A stretch of DNA of 64,000 bases from Mycoplasma ovis str. Michigan (lineage in GTDB: Bacteria > Bacillota_I > Bacilli_A > Mycoplasmatales > Mycoplasmoidaceae), in assembly GCF_000508245.1 (NCBI RefSeq), contig NC_023062.1:509254-573253 (forward strand). Direction: 5' to 3'. Position 1 is the stretch's first letter; the number at the start of each line of letters is the position of its first letter. Positions 54,765 to 64,000 of this stretch are shown piece by piece. A program made the translations under genes and the position numbers. The notes beneath the pieces were generated by a model that saw only the letters and a program-made list of their open reading frames with translations, made no database searches and was not told the origin of the DNA.

Positions 54765-55274
54765 ATGGGTTGATGTTTCTCCACCATGAGTGTATGTAGT
54801 TTGGCAGTTATAACTCCTATTATGGCCTCCTTGGTTTCCCGAAAAAGTCTAAAGTCGCCTAAAAAAAGATGATGGCCCAAACAATGTTACAAATGAATTA
54901 TTGATACAGGGAAAAAGAATGGTACTGGTCCAGGAGAGATGATTATTTGTCCGCATACAGATAGTAAGAAGCTTTTCTTTTATCTTTGATGACTAAAAGA
55001 AGCTGATGATAAGACTGGATTGGGTCAATATTTTTATCTTTTAGAACACATAAAGCTAGAAGGAGAAAAAATTAGCTTTAGTTTTAAAAATGATGCAGGA
55101 GGGACGAAATCTAAAGATAAACAATTAACTATAGATCAATGAGAAAAACCAACAATTAACAAGATAAATGGACAATCACTTGAAAGCAATTGCGAAATGG
55201 AAGGAAATTATTTGCAATGCTTGTCTGGCGCTTATAAGTCGAAAAAACTTTCCTCACTTCCTTTCTACTTTTAG
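54765..55274 (+). CDS. Family C Cys/Trp-rich secreted-type protein, intact
   Basis: 169 aa. Start MGWCFSTMSVCSLAVITPIM, then RWWPKQCYKWIIDTGKKNG, EMIICPHTDSKKLFFYLWWL, GQYFYLLEHIKLEGEKISFS, INKINGQSLESNCEMEGN, LQCLSGAYKSKK. Rich in TGA-Trp. ATG at 54786 is an alternative start. Confidence 0.7.
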
Positions 55275-55347
55275 TTATTCTCTAAGAATTCAAAATTGAT
55301 GGAGAAATTCTTGATATATAATTTTTTCCTGCATTTAAGCTTTTAAT

Positions 55348-55854
55348 TTGTTTGCTTCAAAATTAAAGATTTTTTGTTCTTTGTGCGCTTTAGTTGGATC
55401 GGGAACTACCGCTTCATTTGTCACTTTTTCGAGCGGGACAAAAAGAGAAAAAACTGTTGCCAAAAAAAAGTGATATCCCAAATATTGTTATAAGTGAATA
55501 GTTCCAAAGGAAGCAGGAGAGCTACTTGTCTGCCCCTATCCAGAGGGAGGTTCTCAACCTTACTTCTTTCTTTGGTGACTAAAAGATTACTATTTTGTCA
55601 AGAACGATGGAACTCGCCAATATTTTTATTGATTGGAAAGTATTAACAAAAAAGGGCATGAGATTACTTTCACATTTAAGGGTCGAAGTAAGGGTCAAGA
55701 GGGAGACAAAAAACTAAATTATTGAAACCCAGATTTAGAGAAATTGAATGGAAAGCCTTTAGAAACTAGTTGTAAGATGGAAGGAAAAGATTTATCTTGT
55801 TTATCTGGGAGTTATCGGGCAACAAAATTAGATGGTCATAAGTTTTGGTTTTAG
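55348..55854 (+). CDS. Family C Cys/Trp-rich secreted-type protein, intact
   Basis: 168 aa, TTG start. Anchor (LKIFCSLCALVGSGTTASF), KKKWYPKYCYKWIVPKEAGE, LLVCPYPEGG, FFLWWLKDYYFVKNDG, QYFYWLESINKKGHEITFTF, LEKLNGKPLETSCKMEGK, LSCLSGSYRATK. Close relative of the broken copy at 60.1 kb. Confidence 0.7.
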
Positions 55855-56051
55855 TTATTTCAAAGTAGGAGTAGATACAAGTTTATTTATATTTGGAAAC
55901 TCAGGGAAGGTAATGATAAAGTTTTTAAGATCACAGGTTAGACCTAGTTTTCTTTCTGAGAGTTATAAAAGTGATTAATTAAAGAGAATTCTGCAAAGAA
56001 CAGAGTATGTTGAATTTTCTTGAGAGAAATTCCCTTTAAATTTTCAATAAT

Positions 56052-56582
56052 ATGAAGTTTTTAAAAATAATGAACATAATGGGAGTAGTTATTGGAATGA
56101 GTGGTTTGGCAACAACAACTACTTTTCCTTCTTGGCAAGGAAGAAGGTTAACTCGAGTGAGAAAAGTGAGTAAACATTAATGTTACAAGTGGATTATTGG
56201 TCCTATGAATGGGGATGATTTAGGAGGCGAATTGATTGTTTGCCCCTCTAAAACTAACAACAGTGCTGACTTTGTTCTCTGGTGGCTAGGAAAATATGAC
56301 ATTAGCAAAAATGATGGTTCAGGGCAATATTACATTCCTGTAGATAAGATAGAGGTCAATGGAGATACTATTAGTTTCATTTTTACTGGTCAGACAACAA
56401 AAGATGGCGAAAAAACATTAACTTTAGATAGATGGGCAAAAAGTAATGTAAGAGATAAGGGAATTAGTAACTTAAATGGGCAAGTTTTAAAAGAAGTTTG
56501 TAAATTAGAAGGAGATAAATTAGATTGTTCTTCTAAAGGATATAAACAAGAGAAATTAACTAAATATTATTTTTATTTTTAG
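56052..56582 (+). pseudogene. Family C paralog with one in-frame TAA
   Basis: ATG at 56052, signal (KFLKIMNIMGVVIGMSGLA), basic RRLTRVRKVSKH, TAA 56178-56180, then CYKWIIGPMNGDDLGGELIV, FVLWWLGKYDISKNDG, QYYIPVDKIEVNGD, VCKLEGDKLDCSSKGY, all in one frame. A downstream start near 56208 would lack the signal. A variable aromatic position of the family is replaced by the stop. Confidence 0.62.
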
Positions 56583-56619
56583 GCTAGATTAAATATTTCT
56601 TACAAAATTTTTTAAACCA

Positions 56620-57130
56620 CTAAAAATAAAAAGGTTGACGATCAAGATTTTTGCTTGATATTTTCCGTTATCTCAAGATAAATTTTTACCTTCTACTTTA
56701 CAAATATCTTCTAATGTTTTGCCATTTAATATAGAAAAGATTGGATTTCAATCATATAATTTCTTTTCTACCTCTTTTTCTTGATAGCCATTTTTAAAAG
56801 TAAAACTTACTTCATTTCCTATCTTGCTTACGCTTTTAACTGAAAAAAATATTGATGTTAACCATTTTCTTTTCAAATAAGTCTTTTAATCACCAAAGGA
56901 AAAAGAATAATTTTTGTGGTTGATCATCATCTTTAGAGCAAATTAGCAACTCTCCTATTTTCATTGGAACAATTCACTTGTAACAATATTTTGGATACCA
57001 TTTCTTAACCGAAGTTCTAGTAACTTTCCCTCGGAAGGGGAGAGTCACTAGTGAGACAGTTGTTACTGTGCCTATCGAGGTACACAAAAGAACACAAAAA
57101 TTTATTGGCGATAAGCGCAAGAGAATTTGT
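56620..57130 (-). pseudogene. Family C paralog, decayed
   Basis: Minus-strand remnant: basic region, KKWYPKYCYKWIVPMKIGEL, LICSKDDDQ, FFFLWWLKDLFEKK, a break at a T7 run (about 56855), then VKSVSKIGNEVSFTFKN, YDWNPIFSILNGKTLED, ICKVEGKN, ILIVN. Frames differ on either side of the run, and the start is unclear. Convergent with the gene before it. Confidence 0.6.
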
Positions 57131-57322
57131 AAGTTGACAACATTTAATTTTTGGTAAGTTGCATCTCCAGAAACTTCTGGAGATGTTTCAAATTTTTGTA
57201 AGAGAAATAAGTATTAAATCCTTAATAATCCCTTTGAGACAAAAATTGATTTAAAATAAGTAAAAAAATATCATATTTTAGTTGTCTAACGAGGAGGCTA
57301 TTTTAACAGTTCTTTAGATATT

Positions 57323-58823
57323 ATGTCTATCTGAAAAAAGGGTTCTCTGGTACTTGCTGGTGTAGGTGGTTCAATTGGTGCACTTAAACCCTTGGTTTGA
57401 ACTGCTTCTGATTCTTCTGGCTTAGATCAGCCAAATGTTTTGGGGTTTTATGACTCTAATAATGTATTGTCTTCAGGGAGAGGTCTTGAAGATGCAGGAG
57501 AACAAGTGTCAAATGTAGAAAATTTTAGTTCAAATGGCGAAACAACGCAAGACAGTTTAGGGGGGGGCGTTAAGTCAGAAGTTGAGCCTGCTGAATATGT
57601 TTGAGAGCCAACTTTCCAAGTTTCACAGGAAGAAATAGAAGCAGAAAGACTTAGAAAAGAAAGAGTTAAGGTTGAATCAAAAAGGGTTTTTGATAGCTTA
57701 AATGATTACACCTTCAGATTGTTTGGTCCTTTGCGGAATGGGTACAGGATGAATACTTGACTATGCAATTCCTGAAGGACAAGATAAATATCCTACAACT
57801 TGATATATTGCAACAAATTCTCATGTTATAGGTTCATTTAGATTCCCTAGAAATCATTATGATACTGTATTGCCAAGAGATGATGAACAAACTAGAAAAT
57901 TAAAGTCCTCTAACATAAGGAGAGATTATTCTAATCTTTCTTTGGGAGGAGGACTTCCTTGTAGATTAGTAGATCAAGTTGGATATTTAGATATGAGTTT
58001 GGCACATGCAGAAACTGCTCAAAAAAATCAAGATAATTATGGTTTTGTTTACAGAAAGAAGATGTATGAACCTAGATTATTTTGAACAGCAATTAATTAT
58101 CTAGAAAAGAGTGCTGAAAGTGGGGTGGATTATGATCACTTCAGCGATTTCTCTGTATTAGAACTAGAATTTACATCCGAACAAGCAGCTAGAGAAGCAA
58201 CTAGAAATTTTGCAGATAAATACAAAGTTGGAACTAAAGGAGGAATAAATTTATTTGATAAGCCTTTGGAGGCAAAATATAGTAAGAGTGAATTATATGA
58301 CATGAACGATAATTTTTATCTTCTAGCGTATGCTGGGGGCGCAAAAGATAGATGATCTTACACCACCAATCTAAATGAAGAAACTGGAATAGCCAGTCAA
58401 CTTGCAGGAAATAGTTGAGATTGAATGTATGTGGACCAAGAAAAGAAGAGATATAGAGGTTTTGTTGAAGCGAAACAGGTGTTTAAACAAGGATTCGGAT
58501 GGGGCGGAAAAACTTATAAAGAAGTAGGACACTTTTACAAACTTAAGTACAATCCTTTAAGACCAGGTTCTTCAGGTGGTGTATTTGTAGATAAAAATGG
58601 TTCAGCTATAGGATTGACTGGAGCAGTAGAAATAGGACCAAAAGCTGTATCTTCTTGAGTTACTCCACTTCGTTCTGAAGGAGTTACTGTTGAAGAATCG
58701 GGGGTTAAAACTCCTAAATATGATTTAATAGTTGGAGTGGAGGGACAAAAAAGTTCTTACAGACAACAAGTAGAAAAATTTAATAAAAAGACTTGGTTAA
58801 GTTCTAAAGGTTGAAAAAACTAG
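57323..58823 (+). pseudogene. Second mycoplasma trypsin-like peptidase, one-base frameshift
   Basis: Anchor MSIWKKGSLVLAGVGGSIGA, linker with in-frame G8 run (57560-57567, SLGGGV), then YTFRLFGP. Here CCTTTGC has one T too many; with CCTTGC it reads CGMGTGWILDYAIPEGQ and the peptidase follows: ATNSHVIG (His), SDFSVLELEF (Asp), PGSSGGVFVDKNGSAIGL (Ser), YDLIVGVEGQKSSY. All three catalytic residues are kept, so the break is recent or the base call is wrong. Confidence 0.75.
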
Positions 58824-59017
58824 TTCCGAACAGAGAGATTTTTCTATTTTCAGGTATTAGTTAAGTAAGCTATTTTTTTCTCTATAGCCTCAAACCAATA
58901 GAGATCTCTGAAAAAAATAATTATTTACTACTTAACCATTCCCCTTCCCTCTAAAACTAATTTCTTCTATTAAGGATCACTTCCCCATTTACTAAGTAAC
59001 CCACTTATTGTTTTTTT

Positions 59018-60083
59018 CTATCTCCCGATCCCCTCTAACAATTTTTTGGCAACTTGCAATTCAACTAAAGAACTTATATTATTTTCCATATTATCTAGCG
59101 AATCATCTTGTAGCTGGAAGCTCTGAGTAGCTCTTGGTCAACTCGTCCAAGATCTTTCTCTGGATATTCTTTGTCTTTCTTTTGCAATAGAACCAGAAAT
59201 TTTATTTAGAGAAGAAATAGCTTTTTTAAATTCTTCTTTTCCTTCATAAAAATATTTATATGGATTGTCTTCTCATTTTCCTCAGTCATTTTTCCACATT
59301 TGAGTTTTAGGTCCTCTAGTCTTAGTAATTTTTATAACATCTCCCTTTCATCAAATTCTGTTCAAGGATGATTTGATTTTGTCTAAAGAAGGCCTTCTTT
59401 CTCGTGTTGGATTAGAAGTTTCTGGAGTCACAGTACCTTCTATTGTACGAATTTTCATTAAATCTCCAGAAAGTTTTTGCTTCTCGGTTAGCAACTCACT
59501 ATGAAGTTCATACATTTTTTGTAGACTAATTCCATGTTCCTTTGAAATTGAAGGAGGAGGAGTTTTTACATTTTTATCATTTTTTCAACCATCAATTTGT
59601 TTCTTTACAGCTAAAAAATTATCTAAATGTTTTTTCTGTTCCTTTTCTCAACCACTTAAATGTTTTTTAATTGACATTTCATAATTTTCAGATAATTGTG
59701 TTTCTAATTCTGTTACTTGATTAGAAGTACTGATTTCACTAAGTACATCTTTAACGACAGATTGCGTCTTTTCCCCTTCTCCGCGAAGGTTGGTTAATGA
59801 GAAATCATCATTAGATTTGTCCAACTTCAATTGAACGTCGGGTAAATTAGTCAAATTCTTAGGTAAATCAAACTGATTTCCCTCATTAAAAATATCTTTT
59901 GTTTTTATATCTAATTTTTTAGATGAAGTTTTCCCACTCTCTTTATGCAAGTGATGTTCCCCCCCAATCGAACTCTTGTATGCGATTTAATAACCAATTA
60001 TTATGGTTTAAGGCAGGAAACACAACACCATTCGCTCCCATAAACCCTAAACTACCTAATAATAACTTAGACTTAAACCCCAT
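59018..60083 (-). pseudogene. Family I coiled-coil paralog, frameshifted at G7
   Basis: ATG at 60083 (MGFKSKLLLGSLGFMGANGV), then FDWGG at a G7 run (59959-59965), after which the frame ends. Six or nine Gs would join the body: HKESGKTSSKKLDIKTKDIF, ETQLSENYEMSIKKHLSGW, KNDWGKWEDNPYKYFYEGKE, VELQVAKKLLEGIGR. Convergent with the broken protease gene. Confidence 0.68.
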
Positions 60084-60131
60084 AATTTCTACAATTTACT
60101 AGTCGATTAATATTTTACGACTATTAGATTA

Positions 60132-60593
60132 ATGCGGGGGGGGAATAACAATTGCACTTTATTCTTAAGATTTAAAGAAAAAAACTCAAGTTCCAGTTAA
60201 AGAATGAGTTACCACACATTGCAACAAATGAATAATGGAAAGGGAGATAGGGTAATTATTAGCTTGTCCTAAGAAGAAACAAAAATCCCTTATCCTCTCT
60301 TCTTCCTTTGGTGATTAAAAGATTATTGTCAAAAAACAAATGGTGGACATCAATATTTTTATCCTGTAGAAAAGATCAAAAAAAATGGAAATTACATCAA
60401 CTTTACTTTTAAAGGTAATAGTAAAGGTCAAGAGGGAGACGAGAAATTACATATTGGATATCGATGAACAAATATTGATAAATTAAATGAAAAGCCTTTG
60501 GAATCTAGTTGCGATGTACAAGTAAAAGAGTTATCTTGCGTTAGTGGTCAATATACAGCAAAAATATTGATTATCAACCCTTTTACTTTTTAG
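60132..60593 (+). pseudogene. Family C paralog, G8 tract, TAA and frameshift
   Basis: A G8 run (60136-60143) directly follows ATGC. Then KTQVPVKEWVTTHCNKWIME in a different frame, TAA near 60252, another shift near 60290, and YPLFFLWWLKDYCQKTNGGH, QYFYPVEKIKKNG, KPLESSCDVQ, LSCVSGQYTAK to TAG 60591-60593. Multiply decayed. Confidence 0.6.
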
Positions 60594-61031
60594 TTAAGCT
60601 TTAACGCATTTAATAAATTACAGGATTAAACTCCCTTTAAGAAATTTGATTTTTTGTCAATTTTCTTTTCTTTAATTTTTCTCTTTTTCAAAGCTTGCGA
60701 AGCCATGAAGAAAAAAGAGTTCAAGAAATGGCCTTAAGAATATTTGAAGCGAAATTCATACAATCGAAAGCGAGGATTATTAACTTAAAAAACTATCTCT
60801 ATTGTACCCAAATAATTTTTGTAAATCTTGTCTTGTTAATAACATTTTGAAGTCTATGAAGATAAAAGTATTGTGTAAATGCGACAATTAATATCAACAA
60901 GCCCTAGTATACTACTTCCATTCAACTGATATTTATTTGCTTAATACAAACTATTAATTATCTAATGACTTAATAGTTAGTGTTTCTTTATCGTTGAAAT
61001 CTTATTGAAGTTAAAGTTCTATCCTAATCTT
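60594..61031. other. Non-coding, AT-rich
   Basis: About 440 bp between convergent genes. No RNA gene or paralog fragment recognised. Confidence 0.35.
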
Positions 61032-61634
61032 CTAACAAATAACTTTTCAATCTCTATTTTCTAAGCCAATAGTAGACTCTTGTCATTCCAATTTACACTG
61101 TTTTTCTGTGAAAACTTTATCACTAACTTGGGACTGAGAAATTATTCCTTGTCCGCCTATGATATCGTGAGTTAAATCAAATCTCTTAGTGCTAGAGTTA
61201 TAGATATCTGACTTCGACAAAGTAACCACTAATTGACTTGGTGTGAACCTTAAATCTTTAATGGGTATGGGAATTGAAGATTGATTGTAATGGTATTCAA
61301 ATTCTATGTCTTTGCTTTCTCTATGTAGTCTACAAACTTTTAACTTTGCAACATCTTGATTCATGCTTAATACTTCTTTACATAATTCTGGATAAAGATA
61401 TCTTTCTCGTTGTTTTTCCGCAGGAGTTGTAGGAATAGAGTAAGATGATTCGGTGTCCAATCTACCTGATTCTCCTTTCGTATTATCAGGAAGAGTTTCC
61501 GGAACTAGACTGCTTCCTTGTGAAGTTTCATGAGAAGTAACTGATTCAGAATTGTAAGAATTAATCGATATAGCCGAGGGAACGACGGAAGCTACAGTCG
61601 CCACGCCGCCCAAAAACAAAGCTTTATGGAACAT
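61032..61634 (-). CDS. Family H secreted-type protein, intact
   Basis: 200 aa. Anchor (FHKALFLGGVATVASVVPSA), Ser/Thr/Glu-rich stalk, then YPELCKEVLSMNQDVAKLKV, CRLHRESKDIEFEYHYNQSS, LRFTPSQLVVTLSKSDIY, IIGGQGIISQSQV, FTEKQCKLEW, ending WKVIC. Five Cys in conserved places. 17 bp downstream of the next paralog, so probably co-transcribed. Confidence 0.75.
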
Positions 61635-61651
61635 CAAACTAAAAGAAAGTT

Positions 61652-62221
61652 CTAATTAAAGCTTGCTTGACAACTAACTCTTCAATCTTTTAGTCCTTCT
61701 TTTGACTCCTCTATTAGACATTGTTTTTCATTAAAAGGTTTTCCATCAGCTGCTGAAGTGAATACACCTTGCCCAATTATCATTTCTGGAGTCAAATCAA
61801 ATCTTATATGTTTAAGACCTGAATCATCTTCTTCACTTAAATAAATTACTAACTCTCTAGGAGTAAATTTCAAACTTTCAACGGGAGTAGGCATGGAATA
61901 CTGACTAGAGTAGTATTCAAATTCTACTGCAGAGCTACCTGCACTTTCTCTACACGCCCTTATTCAAGAATCACCTTTAGTTGATCTCAAAATTTCTCTA
62001 CATAAAGTTGGATTATTATGTCTGTCCTGCAACTTATTTGCCAAAGATAAAGATTTTTTAGAAATATCTTCTGGAAAAGGATTAAAATTTCTCTGTTCAT
62101 CTAAAACCTTTTCTTCGTATAGTAAGTCAGAACCTCAAGAAAACATATTAAGAACAGGAATCGCTATCGTGGCGCTAATGACTGAAACCGGCAAGATAGA
62201 AATTCTAAGTAGAGAAATCAT
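61652..62221 (-). CDS. Family H secreted-type protein, intact
   Basis: 189 aa. Anchor (ISLLRISILPVSVISATIA), short stalk, NPTLCREILRSTKGDSWIRA, CRESAGSSAVEFEYYSSQYS, LKFTPRELVIYLSEEDDS, MIIGQGVFTSAADG, FNEKQCLIEE, WRVSCQ. The fragment at 36.6 kb is most like this one. Confidence 0.75.
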
Positions 62222-62247
62222 AACTAAGTATTAACTAAAAATATTTC

Positions 62248-62265
62248 AATCCCTCGGGAGGGATT
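62248..62265 (-). other. GC-rich hairpin between family H genes
   Basis: AATCCCTC, GG, GAGGGATT: an 8-bp perf inverted repeat, 9 bp past the stop of the upstream gene and 26 bp before the next start. It could be a terminator without a clear U-run or a stabilising hairpin. Confidence 0.5.
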
Positions 62266-62274
62266 GCAATTAAT

Positions 62275-62919
62275 TTAGGTTATTTGACAGCTAATTGTTC
62301 AATTTATGGAACTAATTGCTAAATTTCCTACAGCCTTACAATGCTTATCTGTGAATTGTTTACCCCCGACAGAGGAGAGGGGAATAATTCCTTTTCCGGA
62401 TATTATGTCATCAGATAAAGTCATTCTTCTATTAGTCATTCCATAATTATCAGGTCTAGTAAAATTTACCACAAAATCTTTATAGGTATACTGTAAATTT
62501 GCCACTCTTATAGGCATTATACCTATTTGATCAGTATGGTACATGAATTCTACTCCTTCTTTACCTAAAAAATCCCTACATACCTCAACTTTGGTTTTGT
62601 CTGAAGTTGAGGATAATACATCTTTGCATAATGAGGGATTATCTACTCTGTTCTTATATTTTTGAGCTTCAGATAAGTTGTTCTGAGTTGAAGGTGGGAA
62701 GTGATTTAGTTTTTGCATATCTTCTGATTTTCCAGAAAGCAAGTTGCTACTTTTAGCAGAAGAATCAGAATCGTCTGATGTCCGATACTCCCCTCCCCTC
62801 GATTCATTTTTTGTTTCGACAGATTTTCCTAAAGAGGTTTGAGTAAGCAACGTCGCAGGAATTGCAGAACTAAAGGCAACAGAGCTCCCTAAAAGAACTC
62901 CCTTTAGAGTTAAAAACAT
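62275..62919 (-). CDS. Family H secreted-type protein, intact
   Basis: 214 aa reading through TGA-Trp near the end. Anchor (LTLKGVLLGSSVAFSSAIPA), stalk, NPSLCKDVLSSTSDKTKVEV, CRDFLGKEGVEFMYHTDQIG, IISGKGIIPLSSVGG, FTDKHCKAVG, ending WTISCQIT. First gene of the family H row on this strand. Confidence 0.75.
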
Positions 62920-63026
62920 AATCTGAATGTTTTAAGGTATGGAATTAATCCTTAAATTTTATAGATTTTTCTTCTAACCTAAGTATTTATTTTCTATCTC
63001 CTTTTTATAGTAGATTTGAAATTTGT

Positions 63027-63533
63027 CTAACAAGTTATTTTTCAGTTAAGATCCCCTTGTCCATTGGAAGAAACGGTACATTTTTCTTTTTCGATTAATC
63101 GTTCAGAATCTGTGTTCGGCTTTTCAATCTTTACATCACCACTACCTGCCAAAACTTCTGAATAAGGATTTCAATATAACATATCTTGGGGTTCCTTTTC
63201 ATCCAAAAGGAACTTAAGTTGTCCTTGAGAAGTAATTGAAATTTGTTTAACATTCGCTGGCTGAGAATCTTCTCAATTTTTAAACCATTTAAATGTAACC
63301 TCAGGTTTTAATGGTTCCTTTATTTCTGACAAGCAGACTATTAATTGAGGTTTTTCTTGTTCTTGTTTCTCTGTTTTTCCTGAAACTGCTTTGCAATTGC
63401 CAACTTTCTCAATTTTCGATTCAGTGGGCAAAGAATTAGAACCACTTACAGTATGGGAGACTACAGGTATTACAACAGAAGTTCCAACTACCGCACCCAG
63501 TGTAGGTATCACAATTTTTAGAGGAAAAATCAT
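63027..63533 (-). CDS. Family G secreted-type protein, intact
   Basis: 168 aa. MIFPLKIVIPTLGAVVGTSV anchor, GNCKAVSGKTEKQEQEKP, LIVCLSEIKEP, VTFKWFKNWEDSQPANVKQI, LLDEKEPQDMLYWNPYSEVL, CTVSSNGQGDLNWKITC. Intact version of the TAA-broken gene at 14958-15470. Confidence 0.75.
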
Positions 63534-63559
63534 AACAACTTAATTTTCCACTAATTAAC

Positions 63560-64000
63560 TTATTTGCAACTAACTTTCCAATCCTTACCTTTTTCCTGAA
63601 CTAGACAATTAGAGCCACCAAATTTATGCTTTTGTTGTGGTTGGGGTTTTACAAAAGTAACTTCGGAATTTTCTAAAAATACTTCCTCACTAGGGGCAAA
63701 TAACTCCTCTTTACCATCTTTATCTTCTTCAAGTTGAACTTGCACCGAACCAAATCAAGTAGAAGTTAATCATTTAACTGCCACAGGACTTTTATCTTTA
63801 TTACTTTTAAATCACTTAAATATGACTTGTTTTTTGTTAGACTCTTTTTCCTCTAAGCAAACAACTAAAATTCCAACACTATTGTTTTTTGAACTATCTT
63901 CTTTCGACTTAACCTCCTTGCAATTTCCCAATCTTTGGATCTTTTTATTGATTGGATTATGTAAAGAATTATCACTTTTAAAAGATAAAGGAATTAAAGT
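63560..64000 (-). CDS. Family G partner gene, 5' end beyond the window
   Basis: At least 146 aa: LIPLSFKSDNS, RLGNCKEVKSKEDSSKN, ILVVCLEEKESNKKQVIF, KWFKSNKDKSPVAVKWL, VQLEEDKDGKEELFAPSEEV, NCLVQEKGKDWKVSCK. Where the homolog at 15491 has a G7 run this has LGNC without a run, so it is not phase-linked here. Start lies off the right edge. Confidence 0.75.

Noticed and set aside
1-64000. CRISPR array
   Set aside because: No regularly spaced short repeats or cas genes seen.

Overview
The window comes from a hemotropic Mycoplasma (hemoplasma). UGA must be read as Trp throughout: argS, rplM, guaB and nearly every paralogous gene contain in-frame TGA at Trp-like positions. The DNA is AT-rich, and 16S rRNA genes stand alone without 23S/5S. 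Most of the window is arrays of short paralogous genes with an N-terminal hydrophobic anchor, as in hemoplasma genomes. Two 16S copies about 18.5 kb apart would fit Mycoplasma ovis or a close relative; that species guess is inference.

Layout. 0-2 kb: two secreted-type paralogs and tRNA-Trp(CCA). 2.1-11.2 kb is the only housekeeping block: argS, rnhC, rplM; then leftward a decayed iron-alcohol-dehydrogenase-like protein, a membrane protein and a frameshifted coiled-coil protein; then a large Hpt protein with an adenylosuccinate-lyase-like N-terminus, divergent from a CBS-less guaB. 11.2-22.4 kb: small paralogous surface-type genes, many with a stop or frameshift. 22.6-24.1 kb: 16S copy 1 (minus). 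24.0-30.2 kb: a perfect-looking 3,069-bp direct tandem duplication that starts inside the 16S 5' end. 30-41 kb: further families, a truncated atpE relic, a trypsin-like mycoplasma protease and a stand-alone phosphoglycerate-mutase middle domain. 41.1-42.65 kb: 16S copy 2. 43-64 kb: more arrays, one intact atpE, a second protease (frameshifted), coiled-coil proteins and a Cys/Trp-rich family.

Three themes tie the window together. (1) Nineteen or so poly-G/poly-C tracts of 7-9 bases sit in the N-terminal coding parts of unrelated families, and many genes are exactly one base from an open frame, which looks like phase variation by slipped-strand mispairing. (2) Both 16S genes lack a recognisable anti-Shine-Dalgarno CCUCC at the 3' end; most genes lack an SD and several have a -10-like TATAAT or TATTAT only 14-15 nt before the start codon, suggesting near-leaderless translation. 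(3) Gene birth by duplication and decay is visible everywhere: tandem duplication, a duplicated atpE/surface-gene segment, a guaB 3' fragment, a gpmI fragment, and several paralogs interrupted by one in-frame UAA.

Family names used below are mine: A (GNC / FPxxLFxN), B (acidic-Ser-rich), C (CYKW / WWLK), D (VLFVC / PDxxC), E (CYIVET), F (ISKNCL), G (FKWFK), H (CK/VEFEYY), I (DWGG coiled coil), J, K, L and protease.
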